Shown piece after piece: positions 19,006 to 28,137 of a stretch of 50,673 bases of DNA (positions are counted from its first letter, which is position 1; every line of letters begins with the position of its first letter). The translations under genes were made by a program, and so were the position numbers. The notes under the pieces were generated by a model that saw only the letters and a list, made by a program, of their open reading frames with translations, made no database searches and was not told where the DNA came from. Source of the DNA: CAUZEB01 sp963578655 (lineage in GTDB: Bacteria; Chloroflexota; Dehalococcoidia; Lucifugimonadales; CAUZEB01); assembly GCA_963578655.1 (NCBI GenBank), contig CAUZEB010000001.1, positions 1 to 50,673 of the forward strand, read 5' to 3'.

Positions 19006-19575
19006 TCACAACTCTTCCACTACTTTAATTTCTCCTGTACAGGTAGCCTCTAGCAGGGTTCTGAATGGATATCCGTACCTCCTAATCTTATCGCTCCCTC
19101 CCTCCCCTCGATCCAATATAGACATTACCATTATTACTTCACACCCTTCTGCCTCTAATGCTTCTATCGCAAGGAACAAACTTGTCCCAGTAGTACATGT
19201 GTCGTCAACAATCGCAACTTTCGATCCTGGTTTTAATGGCCCTTCTATAGACCTCTTGCCTCCATGTGATTTCACTTCCTTTCGCACGATTAAGCCTGGT
19301 ATGGGCCATCCCTCAACATAGCTTAATGCCGCCACGGCAGAAACAATTGGATCTGCACCCAGAGTTGGGCCGGCTATAGCCTCGGCCCCGCAGGCTCGTA
19401 ATATCTCTAAGAAGGCTTTCCCCACAAGATATCCACCTTCAGGATCTAGAGTAAGGACCCTACCATCAAAGTAATATGTGCTTGTATTTCCCGATGACAG
19501 TCTAAATGTTCCATACGTCAATGCTTTGTTATTCTTCGCCAGCTCCAAAATTCTTTCCGCGTAGTCGTTGATCAC
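19006..19575 (-). CDS. pyrE: Orotate phosphoribosyltransferase
   Basis: 189 residues; transfers phosphoribose from PRPP to orotate in de novo pyrimidine synthesis. The PRPP-binding motif VAIVDDTCTTGTS is at residues 120-132 with the acidic pair 124-125; the mobile loop with the basic segment RKEVKSHGGKR is at about 99-108. The start is GTG 19575 behind AAGGGG. It sits between nadD (58 bp) and the histidine phosphatase (seven bp). Confidence 0.94.
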   Translation of the reverse strand: MINDYAERILELAKNNKALTYGTFRLSSGNTSTYYFDGRVLTLDPEGGYLVGKAFLEILRACGAEAIAGPTLGADPIVSAVAALSYVEGWPIPGLIVRKEVKSHGGKRSIEGPLKPGSKVAIVDDTCTTGTSLFLAIEALEAEGCEVIMVMSILDRGEGGSDKIRRYGYPFRTLLEATCTGEIKVVEEL

Positions 19576-19633
19576 ATTGCCCCTTTTCTCACTTAATTAT
19601 TATTTAAAGTATTCAGCTGAAACAAACACAATA

Positions 19634-20233
19634 CTACACATAAAGTTTTTTGCTAAATATATAATGCTCAACCGATTCTGGTACAAGAGTACTAATTGGT
19701 AACCCTTGTGAGAGCCGTGTCCTTATCTCCGTACCACTAATGTCAACAAGAGGGGAATCCAACTGTACAAGGGCTCCCGAAGCGCCCATCCTTATTCGTT
19801 CCAGGACCTTTGAGTTAAAATCAGGGAACCCCGGCCGGGACACCGTCACCAAGGTACACAGTTCGAGTACGCGTTGTGGTTTATGCCATCTTCCCAAGTC
19901 CATGATTGAGTCCATCCCGGTGATAAGGTATAGTGCCGTTCCCGGTTCTACAGCAGCATGTATTTCTGATAGTGTATCGGCCATATAGGAAGGCCCCTCT
20001 CTCCTTATTTCCATATCCGATATACTAAAATGAGATCTATAATTAACTACTAATTTAACCATAGCCATTCTATGGCATGCTTGGCTTATATTTTGTTCGG
20101 ACTTGAGCCAGGGAACACCGGCAGGAATAAAAATTATTTCATCTAATTCGAGAGTCTCCCTGGCTGTTTCTGCAAGGACGATATGTCCGTTATGAATGGG
20201 ATCGAACGTGCCACCAAAAACCCCTATCTTCAT
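19634..20233 (-). CDS. nadD: Nicotinate-nucleotide adenylyltransferase
   Basis: Makes deamido-NAD from nicotinate mononucleotide and ATP in NAD synthesis. The nucleotidyltransferase motif GGTFDPIHNGH is at residues 7-17, and ISGTEIRTRL near residue 170 is the second conserved ATP-contact block. 199 residues is usual. Its ATG lies one base after the obgE stop, so the two are translationally coupled, a common obgE-nadD arrangement. Confidence 0.95.
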   Translation of the reverse strand: MKIGVFGGTFDPIHNGHIVLAETARETLELDEIIFIPAGVPWLKSEQNISQACHRMAMVKLVVNYRSHFSISDMEIRREGPSYMADTLSEIHAAVEPGTALYLITGMDSIMDLGRWHKPQRVLELCTLVTVSRPGFPDFNSKVLERIRMGASGALVQLDSPLVDISGTEIRTRLSQGLPISTLVPESVEHYIFSKKLYV

Positions 20234-20234
20234 T

Positions 20235-21509
20235 TTATTCCCATTCCCACTCTAACTTTCCTATTCTAACGATATCACCGGAAGATATTCCCGCTTCTTC
20301 TAAAGCCTTTACTATACCTATGTGACGCAAATAGCCATAAAATTGGATCCTAGCATTCCAGTCTGTATCATCAATCATAGAAGCTATTCTGGAAGCTCTT
20401 CTAGAAGTGACAATGAAGTCATCTCCATCCTTTATTATTTGCTCTCTATTAGCACTTGGAGCTGGTTTTATCACAGGTACTTGAACTCGTTCTTGACTCT
20501 GTTCGCATAATCTTGCCTCTTTTGATAGTTCTCCAAGAGCACTAAAAGCTCTGCCTATTAGCGCTCCCACACCTTCTGTGGTCGCTGCCGATATAAACAG
20601 AGGATTAATCCCATTTGAAGAGAACGCCGATAATAATTCATTACGTTTACATTTTACTTCAGGTATGTCTATTTTATTTATAACTACAACCTGAGGTTTA
20701 TCTTGTAAGTCTTTGCTAAATAGCTTTAATTCATTATTGATTCGAAGATAGACACTCATAGGATCTTCCGATGACCCATCAATCAAATGAATCAGTACTC
20801 TTGTGCGCTCAATGTGACGTAGAAAATCGTGGCCAAGTCCAACACCTTTATGAGCATCCTCTACTAAACCAGGTATATCTACCATCACCAGCGATGCTGC
20901 GTAGCTTTCGACTACCCCAAGGATAGGCTCCAAAGTTGTGAATGGATAGTTAGCTATCTTAGGTTGCGCGGAAGTAACGACGGATAGAAGACTGGATTTA
21001 CCAGCGTTTGGTGCACCAATGATGCCGACGTCAGCTAATAACTTAAGTTCCAAGCGTAAAGATAATTTCTCTCCTTGTTCCCCTTCTTCAAAGAGGAGTG
21101 GATATTGATTTGTTGATGTGGCAAAGGAAGCATTACCTCTTCCTCCTTTTCCTCCCCTTGCAAATAAAACTTTCTCTTCCTGCGTATTCATATCGTATAG
21201 CAGTTTTGGGTCATTGGAATCTGTCCAAATTTGTGTTCCTTCAGGTATTGCTAATGAAATATCTCGGCCCTTTTTTCCTTTTTTAAGGCTTCCCTTTCCA
21301 TAACCTCCATTTCCAGCAGAAAATAGAATGTTATATTTGAAATTCAATAATGTATTTATGTTTTTTTCTACATAAAAGTAAACATTTCCGCCATCTCCAC
21401 CGTCTCCTCCATCAGGACCTCCTCTCGGCATGAACTTTTCATGCCGACCGCTTTTTGCGCCATTTCCGCCATTTCCGCTTTTTATATTAATTATTACTTT
21501 ATCAATCAT
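20235..21509 (-). CDS. obgE: GTPase ObgE/CgtA
   Basis: 424-residue ribosome-assembly GTPase. Residues 1-158 are the glycine-rich Obg fold (GRGNASF and many GG pairs). The G domain has the P-loop GAPNAGKSS at 165-173, switch I NYPFTTLEP, DIPGLVEDA (G3) and NKID (G4). The last 80 or so residues form the OCT domain. The 5' part is unusually AT-rich. Upstream lies the probable replication origin; downstream it abuts nadD. Confidence 0.96.
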   Translation of the reverse strand: MIDKVIINIKSGNGGNGAKSGRHEKFMPRGGPDGGDGGDGGNVYFYVEKNINTLLNFKYNILFSAGNGGYGKGSLKKGKKGRDISLAIPEGTQIWTDSNDPKLLYDMNTQEEKVLFARGGKGGRGNASFATSTNQYPLLFEEGEQGEKLSLRLELKLLADVGIIGAPNAGKSSLLSVVTSAQPKIANYPFTTLEPILGVVESYAASLVMVDIPGLVEDAHKGVGLGHDFLRHIERTRVLIHLIDGSSEDPMSVYLRINNELKLFSKDLQDKPQVVVINKIDIPEVKCKRNELLSAFSSNGINPLFISAATTEGVGALIGRAFSALGELSKEARLCEQSQERVQVPVIKPAPSANREQIIKDGDDFIVTSRRASRIASMIDDTDWNARIQFYGYLRHIGIVKALEEAGISSGDIVRIGKLEWEWE

Positions 21510-21839
21510 TTTCTTTTTATATAATAATATATCTTAATAAGAGTGTTAACTTATGGGATAAGTCTATTTACCCCTAGCGGGATATCTTTGGATTTTAACA
21601 CATGAAATGGATGATAAACTGTGGATACTTTTGGGATATCTTCTAGAGAAAAGTAAATGGGTTTCCGAGAAAACAAGGAATCGGTCTAAAGCCCTAGTTA
21701 TCCACATAGAGCCCTAGTTATCCACATTATATGGGTAGTTATCCACATAGTTATGTAAAGTCATTTGGTTTGTTTCTTAGTTTTTTGATAGCAAATTTAA
21801 GGTATATCTCGGATCTAGTCTCTGTATATTAGAAGGCAC
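21510..21839. other. oriC: Probable chromosomal replication origin (oriC) between obgE and dnaA
   Basis: A 330-bp non-coding gap between the dnaA stop and the obgE start. It holds three perfect DnaA boxes (TTATCCACA) on the plus strand, a one-mismatch box on the minus strand at 21620-21628, and an A/T-only stretch next to obgE (about 21508-21540) that could be the DNA-unwinding element. Position next to dnaA and clustering are what known origins show. All genes left of it to 14.4 kb point away from it. GC skew would confirm it. Confidence 0.7.
21698..21747 (+). promoter_or_regulatory. DnaA-box cluster (three perfect boxes)
   Basis: TTATCCACA occurs at 21698-21706, 21718-21726 and 21739-21747, spaced 20 and 21 bp, about two helical turns, so the boxes face the same side of the DNA. 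The first two lie within an exact 17-bp direct repeat (21691-21707 and 21711-21727). Confidence 0.85.
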
Positions 21840-23270
21840 TTAGGAGTTTGAAAGAACCTCTCGCAAGTTTATGATATCACGTCTTAAACCTGCATCGGCA
21901 TTAAGTTGGTTTGCTATACGATCGCATCCATGCTTGACAGTGGTGTGGTCCTTCCCGCCTAGAATTCGACCAATAGTGGAGAGTCCTAAATTGGCCTCCT
22001 TCCTAAGTAGGTACATAGTAACCTGACGGGCATGCGCTGTTCTTTTATCCCGTTTACGACCTGCAAGTGCGTCCCTTCCTATACCAAAATAGGATGAGAC
22101 AACGTCAATAACTGTTGTTTCCGATAAACGTCTTGTTCCTAAGGAATTAACAACGTCGGCAACTGCCTGCTTCACTAATTGGACAGTTACAGGCATTTGC
22201 GTGAGCTGAGCATATGCTATTACTCTATTGAGGCTACCTTCTAGTTCTCGTATGTTTTTGTGTATTCGTTCAGCGAGAAATTCAATAACCTCTACAGCAA
22301 TCTCTTGCTTCATTAACTCAGCCTTTGCGCGAAGAATCGCTAGGCGTGTTTCCAAATCAGGTGACTGGATATCAACAACTAGGCCACCTGCCAGTCTAGA
22401 CTGCACTCGCCCCTCCAGTAATGTTAGAGCGTTAACAGGGCGATCACTAGTAATAACTATTTGGCGGTTTGACATGTGTAGTGCATTGAAGGTGTGGAAA
22501 AATCCCTCCTGTGTTTGCTCTTTCCCAATTAAGAACTGTATGTCGTCTAGTAGCAAAACCTCAGCGCTCCGATATCGGATACGGAACGCTTCTGTTTGTC
22601 CCTCACGTATGGCTTTAATATATTCGTTCGTAAACTCTTCAGTTGTAGCGTAGATAAGGGTTTTCTTTTGGGATAATACCTTGTGGCCAATGGCATGTAG
22701 AAGATGTGTCTTACCGAGGCCCACGTCAGAGTATAAAACTAAAGGATTGTAGACGAAACCAGGGTTGTTGGACACAGCTTCTGCGGCGGCATGAGCCAGT
22801 TCATTTGATTTACCAACGATAAAGGTCTCGAAAGTGTACCGTGGGTTAAGGAATGTTGGTTTATCCAGTTGGGGCAGATTCAAAGATTCGTGTACGTTCG
22901 ATCTACCAGAATCTTGAGTCTTATTAGCGCTCTCTTGAATATGGTCGGGTGAAACGGAGATATGCTCATCTGTGGATGTGTTGCCAATCTGCAATACCCG
23001 GAAACGGACTTCCGTCCGAGATTTGGTCACTCTCTCCATTGCTTGTGATATTAGGGAGTACATCCTCTGCTCTAGCATTTCTGCAACAAATGCGTTTGGT
23101 GTCCCTACAATGAATTCATCTCGTTCCTTCGCGACTCCTATGGTACCCTTAAGCCAAGTTTCATAGCTAGGCCGCGTCACCTGAATTTGGAGTTCACCTA
23201 GTACAGCTTCCCATATTTGTTTTGCTTGTTGTGCATTCATATCTTTGGTATCTATTTTTTGAGTATTCAT
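21840..23270 (-). CDS. dnaA: Chromosomal replication initiator DnaA
   Basis: 476 residues. Domain I is at about 15-90, a polar linker at 95-140, the AAA+ domain from 143, and the DNA-binding domain IV at the end, with the DnaA signature GKDHTTVKHGCDRI. Walker A is at 181-188 and Walker B LLLDDIQF at 239-246. The Walker A start is SDVGLGKT instead of the usual GGVGLGKT, so the first glycine of GxxxxGKT is serine, though Gly186, Lys187 and Thr188 are kept. It opens origin DNA for replication; the probable origin lies directly downstream. Confidence 0.96.
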   Translation of the reverse strand: MNTQKIDTKDMNAQQAKQIWEAVLGELQIQVTRPSYETWLKGTIGVAKERDEFIVGTPNAFVAEMLEQRMYSLISQAMERVTKSRTEVRFRVLQIGNTSTDEHISVSPDHIQESANKTQDSGRSNVHESLNLPQLDKPTFLNPRYTFETFIVGKSNELAHAAAEAVSNNPGFVYNPLVLYSDVGLGKTHLLHAIGHKVLSQKKTLIYATTEEFTNEYIKAIREGQTEAFRIRYRSAEVLLLDDIQFLIGKEQTQEGFFHTFNALHMSNRQIVITSDRPVNALTLLEGRVQSRLAGGLVVDIQSPDLETRLAILRAKAELMKQEIAVEVIEFLAERIHKNIRELEGSLNRVIAYAQLTQMPVTVQLVKQAVADVVNSLGTRRLSETTVIDVVSSYFGIGRDALAGRKRDKRTAHARQVTMYLLRKEANLGLSTIGRILGGKDHTTVKHGCDRIANQLNADAGLRRDIINLREVLSNS

Positions 23271-23301
23271 TTAAGGTCTCTCAGCCGGGATGGGTAAACA
23301 G

Positions 23302-23311
23302 ATTCTAGCAC
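23302..23311 (-). promoter_or_regulatory. Candidate extended -10 promoter for dnaA
   Basis: On the minus strand TGC followed by TAGAAT (five of six to TATAAT) forms an extended -10 about 32 bp before the dnaA ATG. No convincing -35 is present at 17 bp, which extended -10 promoters tolerate. Confidence 0.35.
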
Positions 23312-23477
23312 ACATCAAGGTGGACAAAACAAGAGAGAAATATTTCAGGAATTGTTGTGGCATTAAATGGTGCAAACGGGTATTAAGAGTCGCTCACCTT
23401 TTTTGGTGGAAGGTCACTGGGTTTTCAGAATTTTTGAAATTAAAGCGTCTTGGAATCTGTTCATATACTTAGTGGAA

Positions 23478-25052
23478 CTACGTGGACCAGACACCTCTTT
23501 TTAGACTTCTTCCAACCAATACCCCAGTGTTTATCCCTTTATCTATAACAATCCGGCCGTTGACTATGACATAGTCTATTCCAATAGGATATTTTTTGGG
23601 ATCGCTTTTTGTCCCAGGGGCTTTAACCGTTTTAGGATTAAAGACTACAATATCGGCTTTATATCCATCAATCAATAGTCCCCTATCCGGTAAACCCAGT
23701 CGTTGAGCAGGGAAAGAGGTCATTTTACGTATAGCCTCAGGGAGGCGGAGGTTTTTTTCGGCTCTTACAAACTCGGCCAGAACAATGGGGAAGCAACCAT
23801 ATGTTCTCGGATTAGGATATTCTCCGAATAGGATGGCATCACTCGCAATCATTCCTGCAGGATGAGAAACGAAATCGTGAAGCGTGTGCGGGTTTGTTCC
23901 TAAGCCTACTGTCGATAATCCCAGATTCTCTTCCAAAAGTAAATCGAATAGAGTTTCAGCCATATCTTGGTTGCGGAGGGTAGATATTTCTTCTAGTGAT
24001 TTACCATCGTATATTTTATTATGTGCTAACCTGAAGTTAGTTAGCCAGTTATTTTCTAGACGTTCTTTCGGGATCTCTTTTTTCATCCTAGCCCGGTCTA
24101 ACGGATCTTTAAGAGCTGCGATCAATCGTTCTGGGCCCCCATCTTTAGACCAACCAGGCATTCCTATAGCTATGGTAGTGCCGGAGTATGGGTACGTGTA
24201 ACAGTCAAAAGTCACATCCATGCCATCATCTCTAGCCTTCTCGACTAAGCCTAAATAATCTAGGTGACTTCCCTCACCTTGTGATCCTTGGCGATAATGG
24301 GTTAAATGAACCGGAATACCACTAAGACGTCCTATGTCAATCGCTTCCTGCCAAGGAGCTAGAAGACCTTTAGATTTCAGGCTGGCTCTAGTATGTGTGT
24401 GATAGAATCCTCCCATCTTAGCTGCCACTTCTGAAAGAACGGAAAGCTCATGTGTGCTTGCATAAGCCCCTGGAGGGTAATCCAACCCCGTAGAAAGGCC
24501 CCAGGCGCCTTCCTCCATAGCCTCGCGTAACACTGCCTTCATATCAGAAAGTTCCGAATCTGTTGCTGGGCGCTGGTTCCACCCAACGCTCCAGATGCGA
24601 ATAGGAGAATTCCCAACTATATAAGCTATGTTAATAGCCACTCTATTGTCATACTTACTGAGCAATTCGGCTACCGTTAGCCAGTCGGTTGGAGTAGGTG
24701 GGTACCAGTTTAGACCCGAGTCTAACCAAATATAGCGGTCCAATTCCCTTTTTGTTTTGAAAGGGGCGTGAGAGATGCCGTCGATCCCAATTAATTCTGT
24801 CGTCACACCCTGTCGTATTTTAGGATCATGATGAGGTTCCCCTAAAATGGTCAAACCTGCGTGGGAATGTAAATCTATGAATCCAGGACAGACGACATGG
24901 TCTGAAGCGTCGATAGTTCTGGAGGATTCAATCTCTGGGAGGTTGCCGCGAATGATGGTTATTAATTCATCTTTCACTACCACATGCCCATAGTAACCGG
25001 GATTACCAGTACCATCTACAACAAAACCGTTCTTTATTAATAAATCAACCAA
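23478..25052 (-). CDS. D-aminoacylase / N-acyl-D-amino-acid deacylase family amidohydrolase
   Basis: 524-residue amidohydrolase. His62 and His64 in GFIDLHSHAG are the first metal ligands; the C-terminal segment GYKADIVVFNPKTV leads into the small beta-sandwich typical of this superfamily. It resembles N-acyl-D-amino-acid deacylases, which free D-amino acids from acylated forms, but dihydroorotase-like or other amide substrates are possible. The start is TTG 25052 near AAGGGTTA. The region between it and dnaA (about 205 bp) holds the dnaA promoter. Confidence 0.85.
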   Translation of the reverse strand: MVDLLIKNGFVVDGTGNPGYYGHVVVKDELITIIRGNLPEIESSRTIDASDHVVCPGFIDLHSHAGLTILGEPHHDPKIRQGVTTELIGIDGISHAPFKTKRELDRYIWLDSGLNWYPPTPTDWLTVAELLSKYDNRVAINIAYIVGNSPIRIWSVGWNQRPATDSELSDMKAVLREAMEEGAWGLSTGLDYPPGAYASTHELSVLSEVAAKMGGFYHTHTRASLKSKGLLAPWQEAIDIGRLSGIPVHLTHYRQGSQGEGSHLDYLGLVEKARDDGMDVTFDCYTYPYSGTTIAIGMPGWSKDGGPERLIAALKDPLDRARMKKEIPKERLENNWLTNFRLAHNKIYDGKSLEEISTLRNQDMAETLFDLLLEENLGLSTVGLGTNPHTLHDFVSHPAGMIASDAILFGEYPNPRTYGCFPIVLAEFVRAEKNLRLPEAIRKMTSFPAQRLGLPDRGLLIDGYKADIVVFNPKTVKAPGTKSDPKKYPIGIDYVIVNGRIVIDKGINTGVLVGRSLKRGVWST

Positions 25053-25391
25053 TAACCCTTACCTTTCTAAAAGCCAACAGTTTGGTTTCGTATCTTAACG
25101 AGTATTATCCCTTGGAATCTAAAATTCGGAGAATTCCAAGGGAAGCTAAACCATTTTTAGTAGTACAAAGATTATAATACAGGACTTTTATTAATTAGCA
25201 CATATAGTCATACATACCATTTAGCTTACAAGCAATTATTCCATATTCATCGTGCTAATATTGTAAAGGAATCGAGAGGAAGTCGTCGCCGTATCGTCTA
25301 ATTGAGTTAGGGTAAATACATCCACCACGATTACGGACAGTCTTTCACACATTCCGCCGCACAATAATCAAAATATAGAGAGGAAAGAATA
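25053..25391. other. Divergent intergenic region
   Basis: About 340 bp between the D-aminoacylase and the plus-strand IMPase gene, so promoters for both should lie here. A TATAAT at 25173-25178 reads as a -10 on both strands, but no good -35 partner is visible. No RNA gene or repeat was seen. Confidence 0.4.
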
Positions 25392-26213
25392 TTGAATAAC
25401 TCTCCCATAAATTTTAACGGAAGAATGGCAAAGGAGGTAGCTATAACCACTGCTTTTCAAGCGGGCAATTATTTGAAAGAGCGATTTTATGCCCCGAAGA
25501 AGATTAGACGTAAGGGACCAGGCGATATTGTCACTAATGTGGATATAGAAGTGGAAGAACTGATAAGAGAGAAACTTAACTTAGTGTTCCCGCATATCGG
25601 ATTTATCGGCGAGGAGACACAGGGTGATCCAATAGATGCTGGATATGTCTGGATAGTAGATCCAGTGGACGGAACCCGGAACTATGCTGCCGGAATCCCG
25701 ACGGCATCAGTAGTAATAGGATTGGCAAAGGACGGCGAGGTCCTTGTAGGAGTGAACTACGATCCATTTCTAAATGAAATGTTTCATGCCGAGAAAGGGC
25801 GCGGTGCTTTCATGAATGACAGAAAACTTAATGTTTCTAAAAAGAAAGATCTCGGAGAAATCATTATTGCCACTGATAAGAGCCGATCGTATGAGGAAAA
25901 ATGTCACACGCTAGAATTAGTAAAATTTGCGTGCCAGCGTTCCTGTGCGATTAGAATCATGGGATCGTCAGCATTGGCTCTATCGTATGTAGCAGCAGGC
26001 CGGTATGATCTGTATTTCCACAGTGGATTGTCGCCGTGGGATCAGGTCGCGGGTATCCTTCTAGTAGAAGAGGCAGGAGGGACTGTGACTGACAGGACAG
26101 GAGGAAAGGTGCGTCTTAAGAGTAATGGTATCATCGCTGCGAATAGGCCGCTCAGCCGAGCGTTCATGAATGAGACCGAAGGAATGCAGTGGCGCTGCCC
26201 GGTCCCGGAATAA
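25392..26213 (+). CDS. Inositol monophosphatase family protein
   Basis: 273-residue lithium-sensitive-type phosphatase. The metal-binding motifs are in order: GEE (GFIGEETQGD), DPVDGTRNY and the C-terminal SPWDQVAGILLVEEAGG. Members hydrolyse inositol phosphates, 3'-phosphoadenosine 5'-phosphate, fructose bisphosphate or histidinol phosphate; the sequence does not decide. The start is TTG 25392 with AGGAAAG upstream. A second family member is at 33.3-34.2 kb. Its stop lies within the hairpin shared with rpsU. Confidence 0.88.
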   Translation: MNNSPINFNGRMAKEVAITTAFQAGNYLKERFYAPKKIRRKGPGDIVTNVDIEVEELIREKLNLVFPHIGFIGEETQGDPIDAGYVWIVDPVDGTRNYAAGIPTASVVIGLAKDGEVLVGVNYDPFLNEMFHAEKGRGAFMNDRKLNVSKKKDLGEIIIATDKSRSYEEKCHTLELVKFACQRSCAIRIMGSSALALSYVAAGRYDLYFHSGLSPWDQVAGILLVEEAGGTVTDRTGGKVRLKSNGIIAANRPLSRAFMNETEGMQWRCPVPE

Positions 26214-26233
26214 CAGTTGACACAAGCTGTTAT
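26210..26233. terminator. Possible bidirectional terminator hairpin
   Basis: A perfect 7-bp stem ATAACAG/CTGTTAT with a 10-nt loop sits exactly over the ends of two convergent genes (the IMPase stop is in the left arm, the rpsU stop in the right). There is no clear T-run, so intrinsic termination would be weak. Confidence 0.35.
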
Positions 26234-26424
26234 CTGACTTTGTTGACACGTCTACGCATACGCCGTATACTTCTTTGTCGATCAAGACGGGTTTGTTCAC
26301 CTTTTGAACGAAAGAACCTCCGGTTCCTTAACTCTCTCATTATCCCTGAGCGTTGCATAGAGCTCTGGAACCTCTTGAGAAGACTTTCAGGATCTTCACC
26401 ATCTCGTATAATTACGAATGCCAA
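26230..26424 (-). CDS. rpsU: Small ribosomal subunit protein bS21
   Basis: 64 residues, strongly basic: the early VIIRDGEDPESLLKRFQ segment is followed by an Arg-rich tail (LRNRRFFRSKGE, RSIRRMRRRV), the bS21 pattern. The start is TTG 26424, supported by CGGAGGGTG seven bases upstream. The protein binds the 30S platform near the 16S 3' end and assists initiation. Confidence 0.92.
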   Translation of the reverse strand: MAFVIIRDGEDPESLLKRFQSSMQRSGIMRELRNRRFFRSKGEQTRLDRQRSIRRMRRRVNKVR

Positions 26425-26505
26425 TTGGACACCCTCCGGATTCTTCCGCTAAACCTCAACATCGGCGGTATCGTAGCGGGAAATTGCATACTAACGTGTG
26501 TCGCG

Positions 26506-26534
26506 ATTATATCACATGGGATAAGGCACAACAA
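26506..26534 (-). promoter_or_regulatory. Candidate rpsU promoter
   Basis: On the minus strand a perfect TATAAT (plus-strand 26506-26511) is preceded, after a 17-bp spacer, by TTGTTG (26529-26534, three of six). It lies about 80 bp before the rpsU start. Confidence 0.45.
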
Positions 26535-26570
26535 CTGAACTAGAGACTGCAATTAGCCGAAGTATATTTG

Positions 26571-27332
26571 TTATACCCAAGGCCAAGGGATGTTTACCGA
26601 AGGATCTAGGTTAGGGATTCTGGGATTCTCTAGAATTGCAGCTAGTCGTGATTTAAGTGCCGTGAGTTCTACCAAAGAAAGCATTTCTGAGAATTGAATC
26701 GAAAAATTGTCTCCAGATTCCAGTTGGCAAAGAAGAATCTCGAGATCATTCAATAGCAACTTCGAGATATCAAGGTCACAAAACTCGAACATAACAGTTC
26801 GTAATTTGAATAAAGGATGAAAATTTAGTCCGTGGTCGATACTCCAAATCTTATCTTTCTCGTCCACTAGGAAGTGGCCAGCCTTACGGTCTGCGTTATT
26901 GACTAACAAATCGAAAACTGCAAAGCGTTCGAGCTCTACGGCTCTTCTTTCAACAATATCAAAGTAGGTAGTTTCAGGGTCGTGCTCTATGTAAAGCTGC
27001 AAGGACCCCAGCCCGAAGGGCCCTTCTCTAATCAGCGTGAGAGGTATGGGGGGCCATCCTAAAGAGCGACTAAGTAAAAAAGAAAGATATTCCCTTTTAT
27101 ATAAGGTCCCATAAGCGAAGTCATAGAGTGGTCGTTCTCCATCTCGTGGCTTATAAATAGCACGAATGTAGTGGCTCTCATCTACTCTAAGTCCGATAAG
27201 AAAAGAATGATTAGAACCCCATGGCAACCTATGCCCTCCAACGACAGCGCCATCCTTCAAGAAAGGAAGAGCATCATTCTCAGGTAGGGAAACAGACGTC
27301 ATATTGGAGTTTTGTGACTCGTCAGAATACAA
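26571..27332 (-). CDS. SCO1664 family protein (PI3/4-kinase-like fold)
   Basis: 253 residues matching the SCO1664-type family of actinobacteria and Chloroflexota. The segment LLVNNADRKAGHFLVDEKDKI, with IWSIDHGLNFH just after it, looks like the catalytic and metal-binding loops of phosphatidylinositol kinase-like enzymes. Substrate unknown. It lies 37 bp downstream of the DUF3090 gene, the partner with which it is usually found; a histidine phosphatase that often completes the trio is not adjacent here. Confidence 0.85.
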   Translation of the reverse strand: MYSDESQNSNMTSVSLPENDALPFLKDGAVVGGHRLPWGSNHSFLIGLRVDESHYIRAIYKPRDGERPLYDFAYGTLYKREYLSFLLSRSLGWPPIPLTLIREGPFGLGSLQLYIEHDPETTYFDIVERRAVELERFAVFDLLVNNADRKAGHFLVDEKDKIWSIDHGLNFHPLFKLRTVMFEFCDLDISKLLLNDLEILLCQLESGDNFSIQFSEMLSLVELTALKSRLAAILENPRIPNLDPSVNIPWPWV

Positions 27333-27369
27333 ATGTACCTCTCATGCCATATATAAATAAGACAAAACG

Positions 27370-27885
27370 CTAAAGTCTATCGGATGTTATATGACCATTG
27401 GTTCTAGGGCATTTGTGGCCTGAAGCATCTAAGGGGGCTCCACAGAGAGCGCAAGGTGGTCTGCCTGCGGCGACTACCCCGAGTGACTCTTCTGAGAATT
27501 CATTCATTAGAGACTTGTTAACCCATATTCTTATTGAGGGATTATCGTTGTCGTCATCGAGCTGATGCGCATCTATAATAAAAAGGCCTGTATCTTGATC
27601 ATGGCCCAAGACGAGCTTAATTACGGCAAAATCTAGTTTGGTAAACGCAGGAGCTTCTCTATCTAAAGGTCCCATACTAGACATATTATGATCGAAGTTA
27701 GGAAGACTTGCTGAAACTTGTTTGCTAGCGAGTGCCAACTGAAGAACCTGCTCTTTTTCCATCCATAGAATGGCCGAACTACTGCCACTGTCTACCAGAA
27801 GTCGGAAAGTACGACTACCCGGTTTTCCAAGCGCTTCTGGCTTTAATTTAGTTACTTGGGTAAATTCTACTTTAGCTGTGCTCAT
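27370..27885 (-). CDS. DUF3090 family protein
   Basis: 171 residues. The N-terminal FTQVTKLKPEALGKPGSRTF and the C-terminal zinc-ribbon-like CALCGAPLDASGHKCPRTNG are hallmarks of DUF3090. The function is not established; the family travels with SCO1664-like kinases and a histidine phosphatase, suggesting a small phosphate-transfer module. First gene of a two-gene operon with the SCO1664 gene. Confidence 0.9.
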   Translation of the reverse strand: MSTAKVEFTQVTKLKPEALGKPGSRTFRLLVDSGSSSAILWMEKEQVLQLALASKQVSASLPNFDHNMSSMGPLDREAPAFTKLDFAVIKLVLGHDQDTGLFIIDAHQLDDDNDNPSIRIWVNKSLMNEFSEESLGVVAAGRPPCALCGAPLDASGHKCPRTNGHITSDRL

Positions 27886-28042
27886 GATGTGTTCGAATCT
27901 TATTAGTTTACGATAGAATCTGCAAGTTTCTATTTAGTGGAGATATACGGTATGAAGTTCATGAGCCCAAAGAAATTGGACTAAACTCAATTTTATTCCA
28001 ATAGGCACATGACCAATATAAGAAACTGTTGTTGAGATTTAA

Positions 28043-28071
28043 TTGACGGGCCATAAATCAAAGGGTAGCAT
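28043..28071 (+). promoter_or_regulatory. Candidate promoter for the alcohol dehydrogenase gene
   Basis: TTGACG at 28043-28048 (five of six) and TAGCAT at 28066-28071 (four of six) with a 17-bp spacer, about 66 bp before the GTG start. Confidence 0.4.
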
Positions 28072-28137
28072 GACTTAACACAAAACCTTAGCATATGACA
28101 AGAGATTAAACAGTGGAATTTCCAAGGAGAGAGCCGA

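Noticed and set aside
21691..21747. Short repeats that could be read as a CRISPR array
   Set aside because: The repeated units are DnaA boxes with almost no spacer, in the dnaA region; no cas genes are nearby.
23395..23412. CACC-T6-GGTG inverted repeat upstream of dnaA
   Set aside because: A four-bp stem is not significant.
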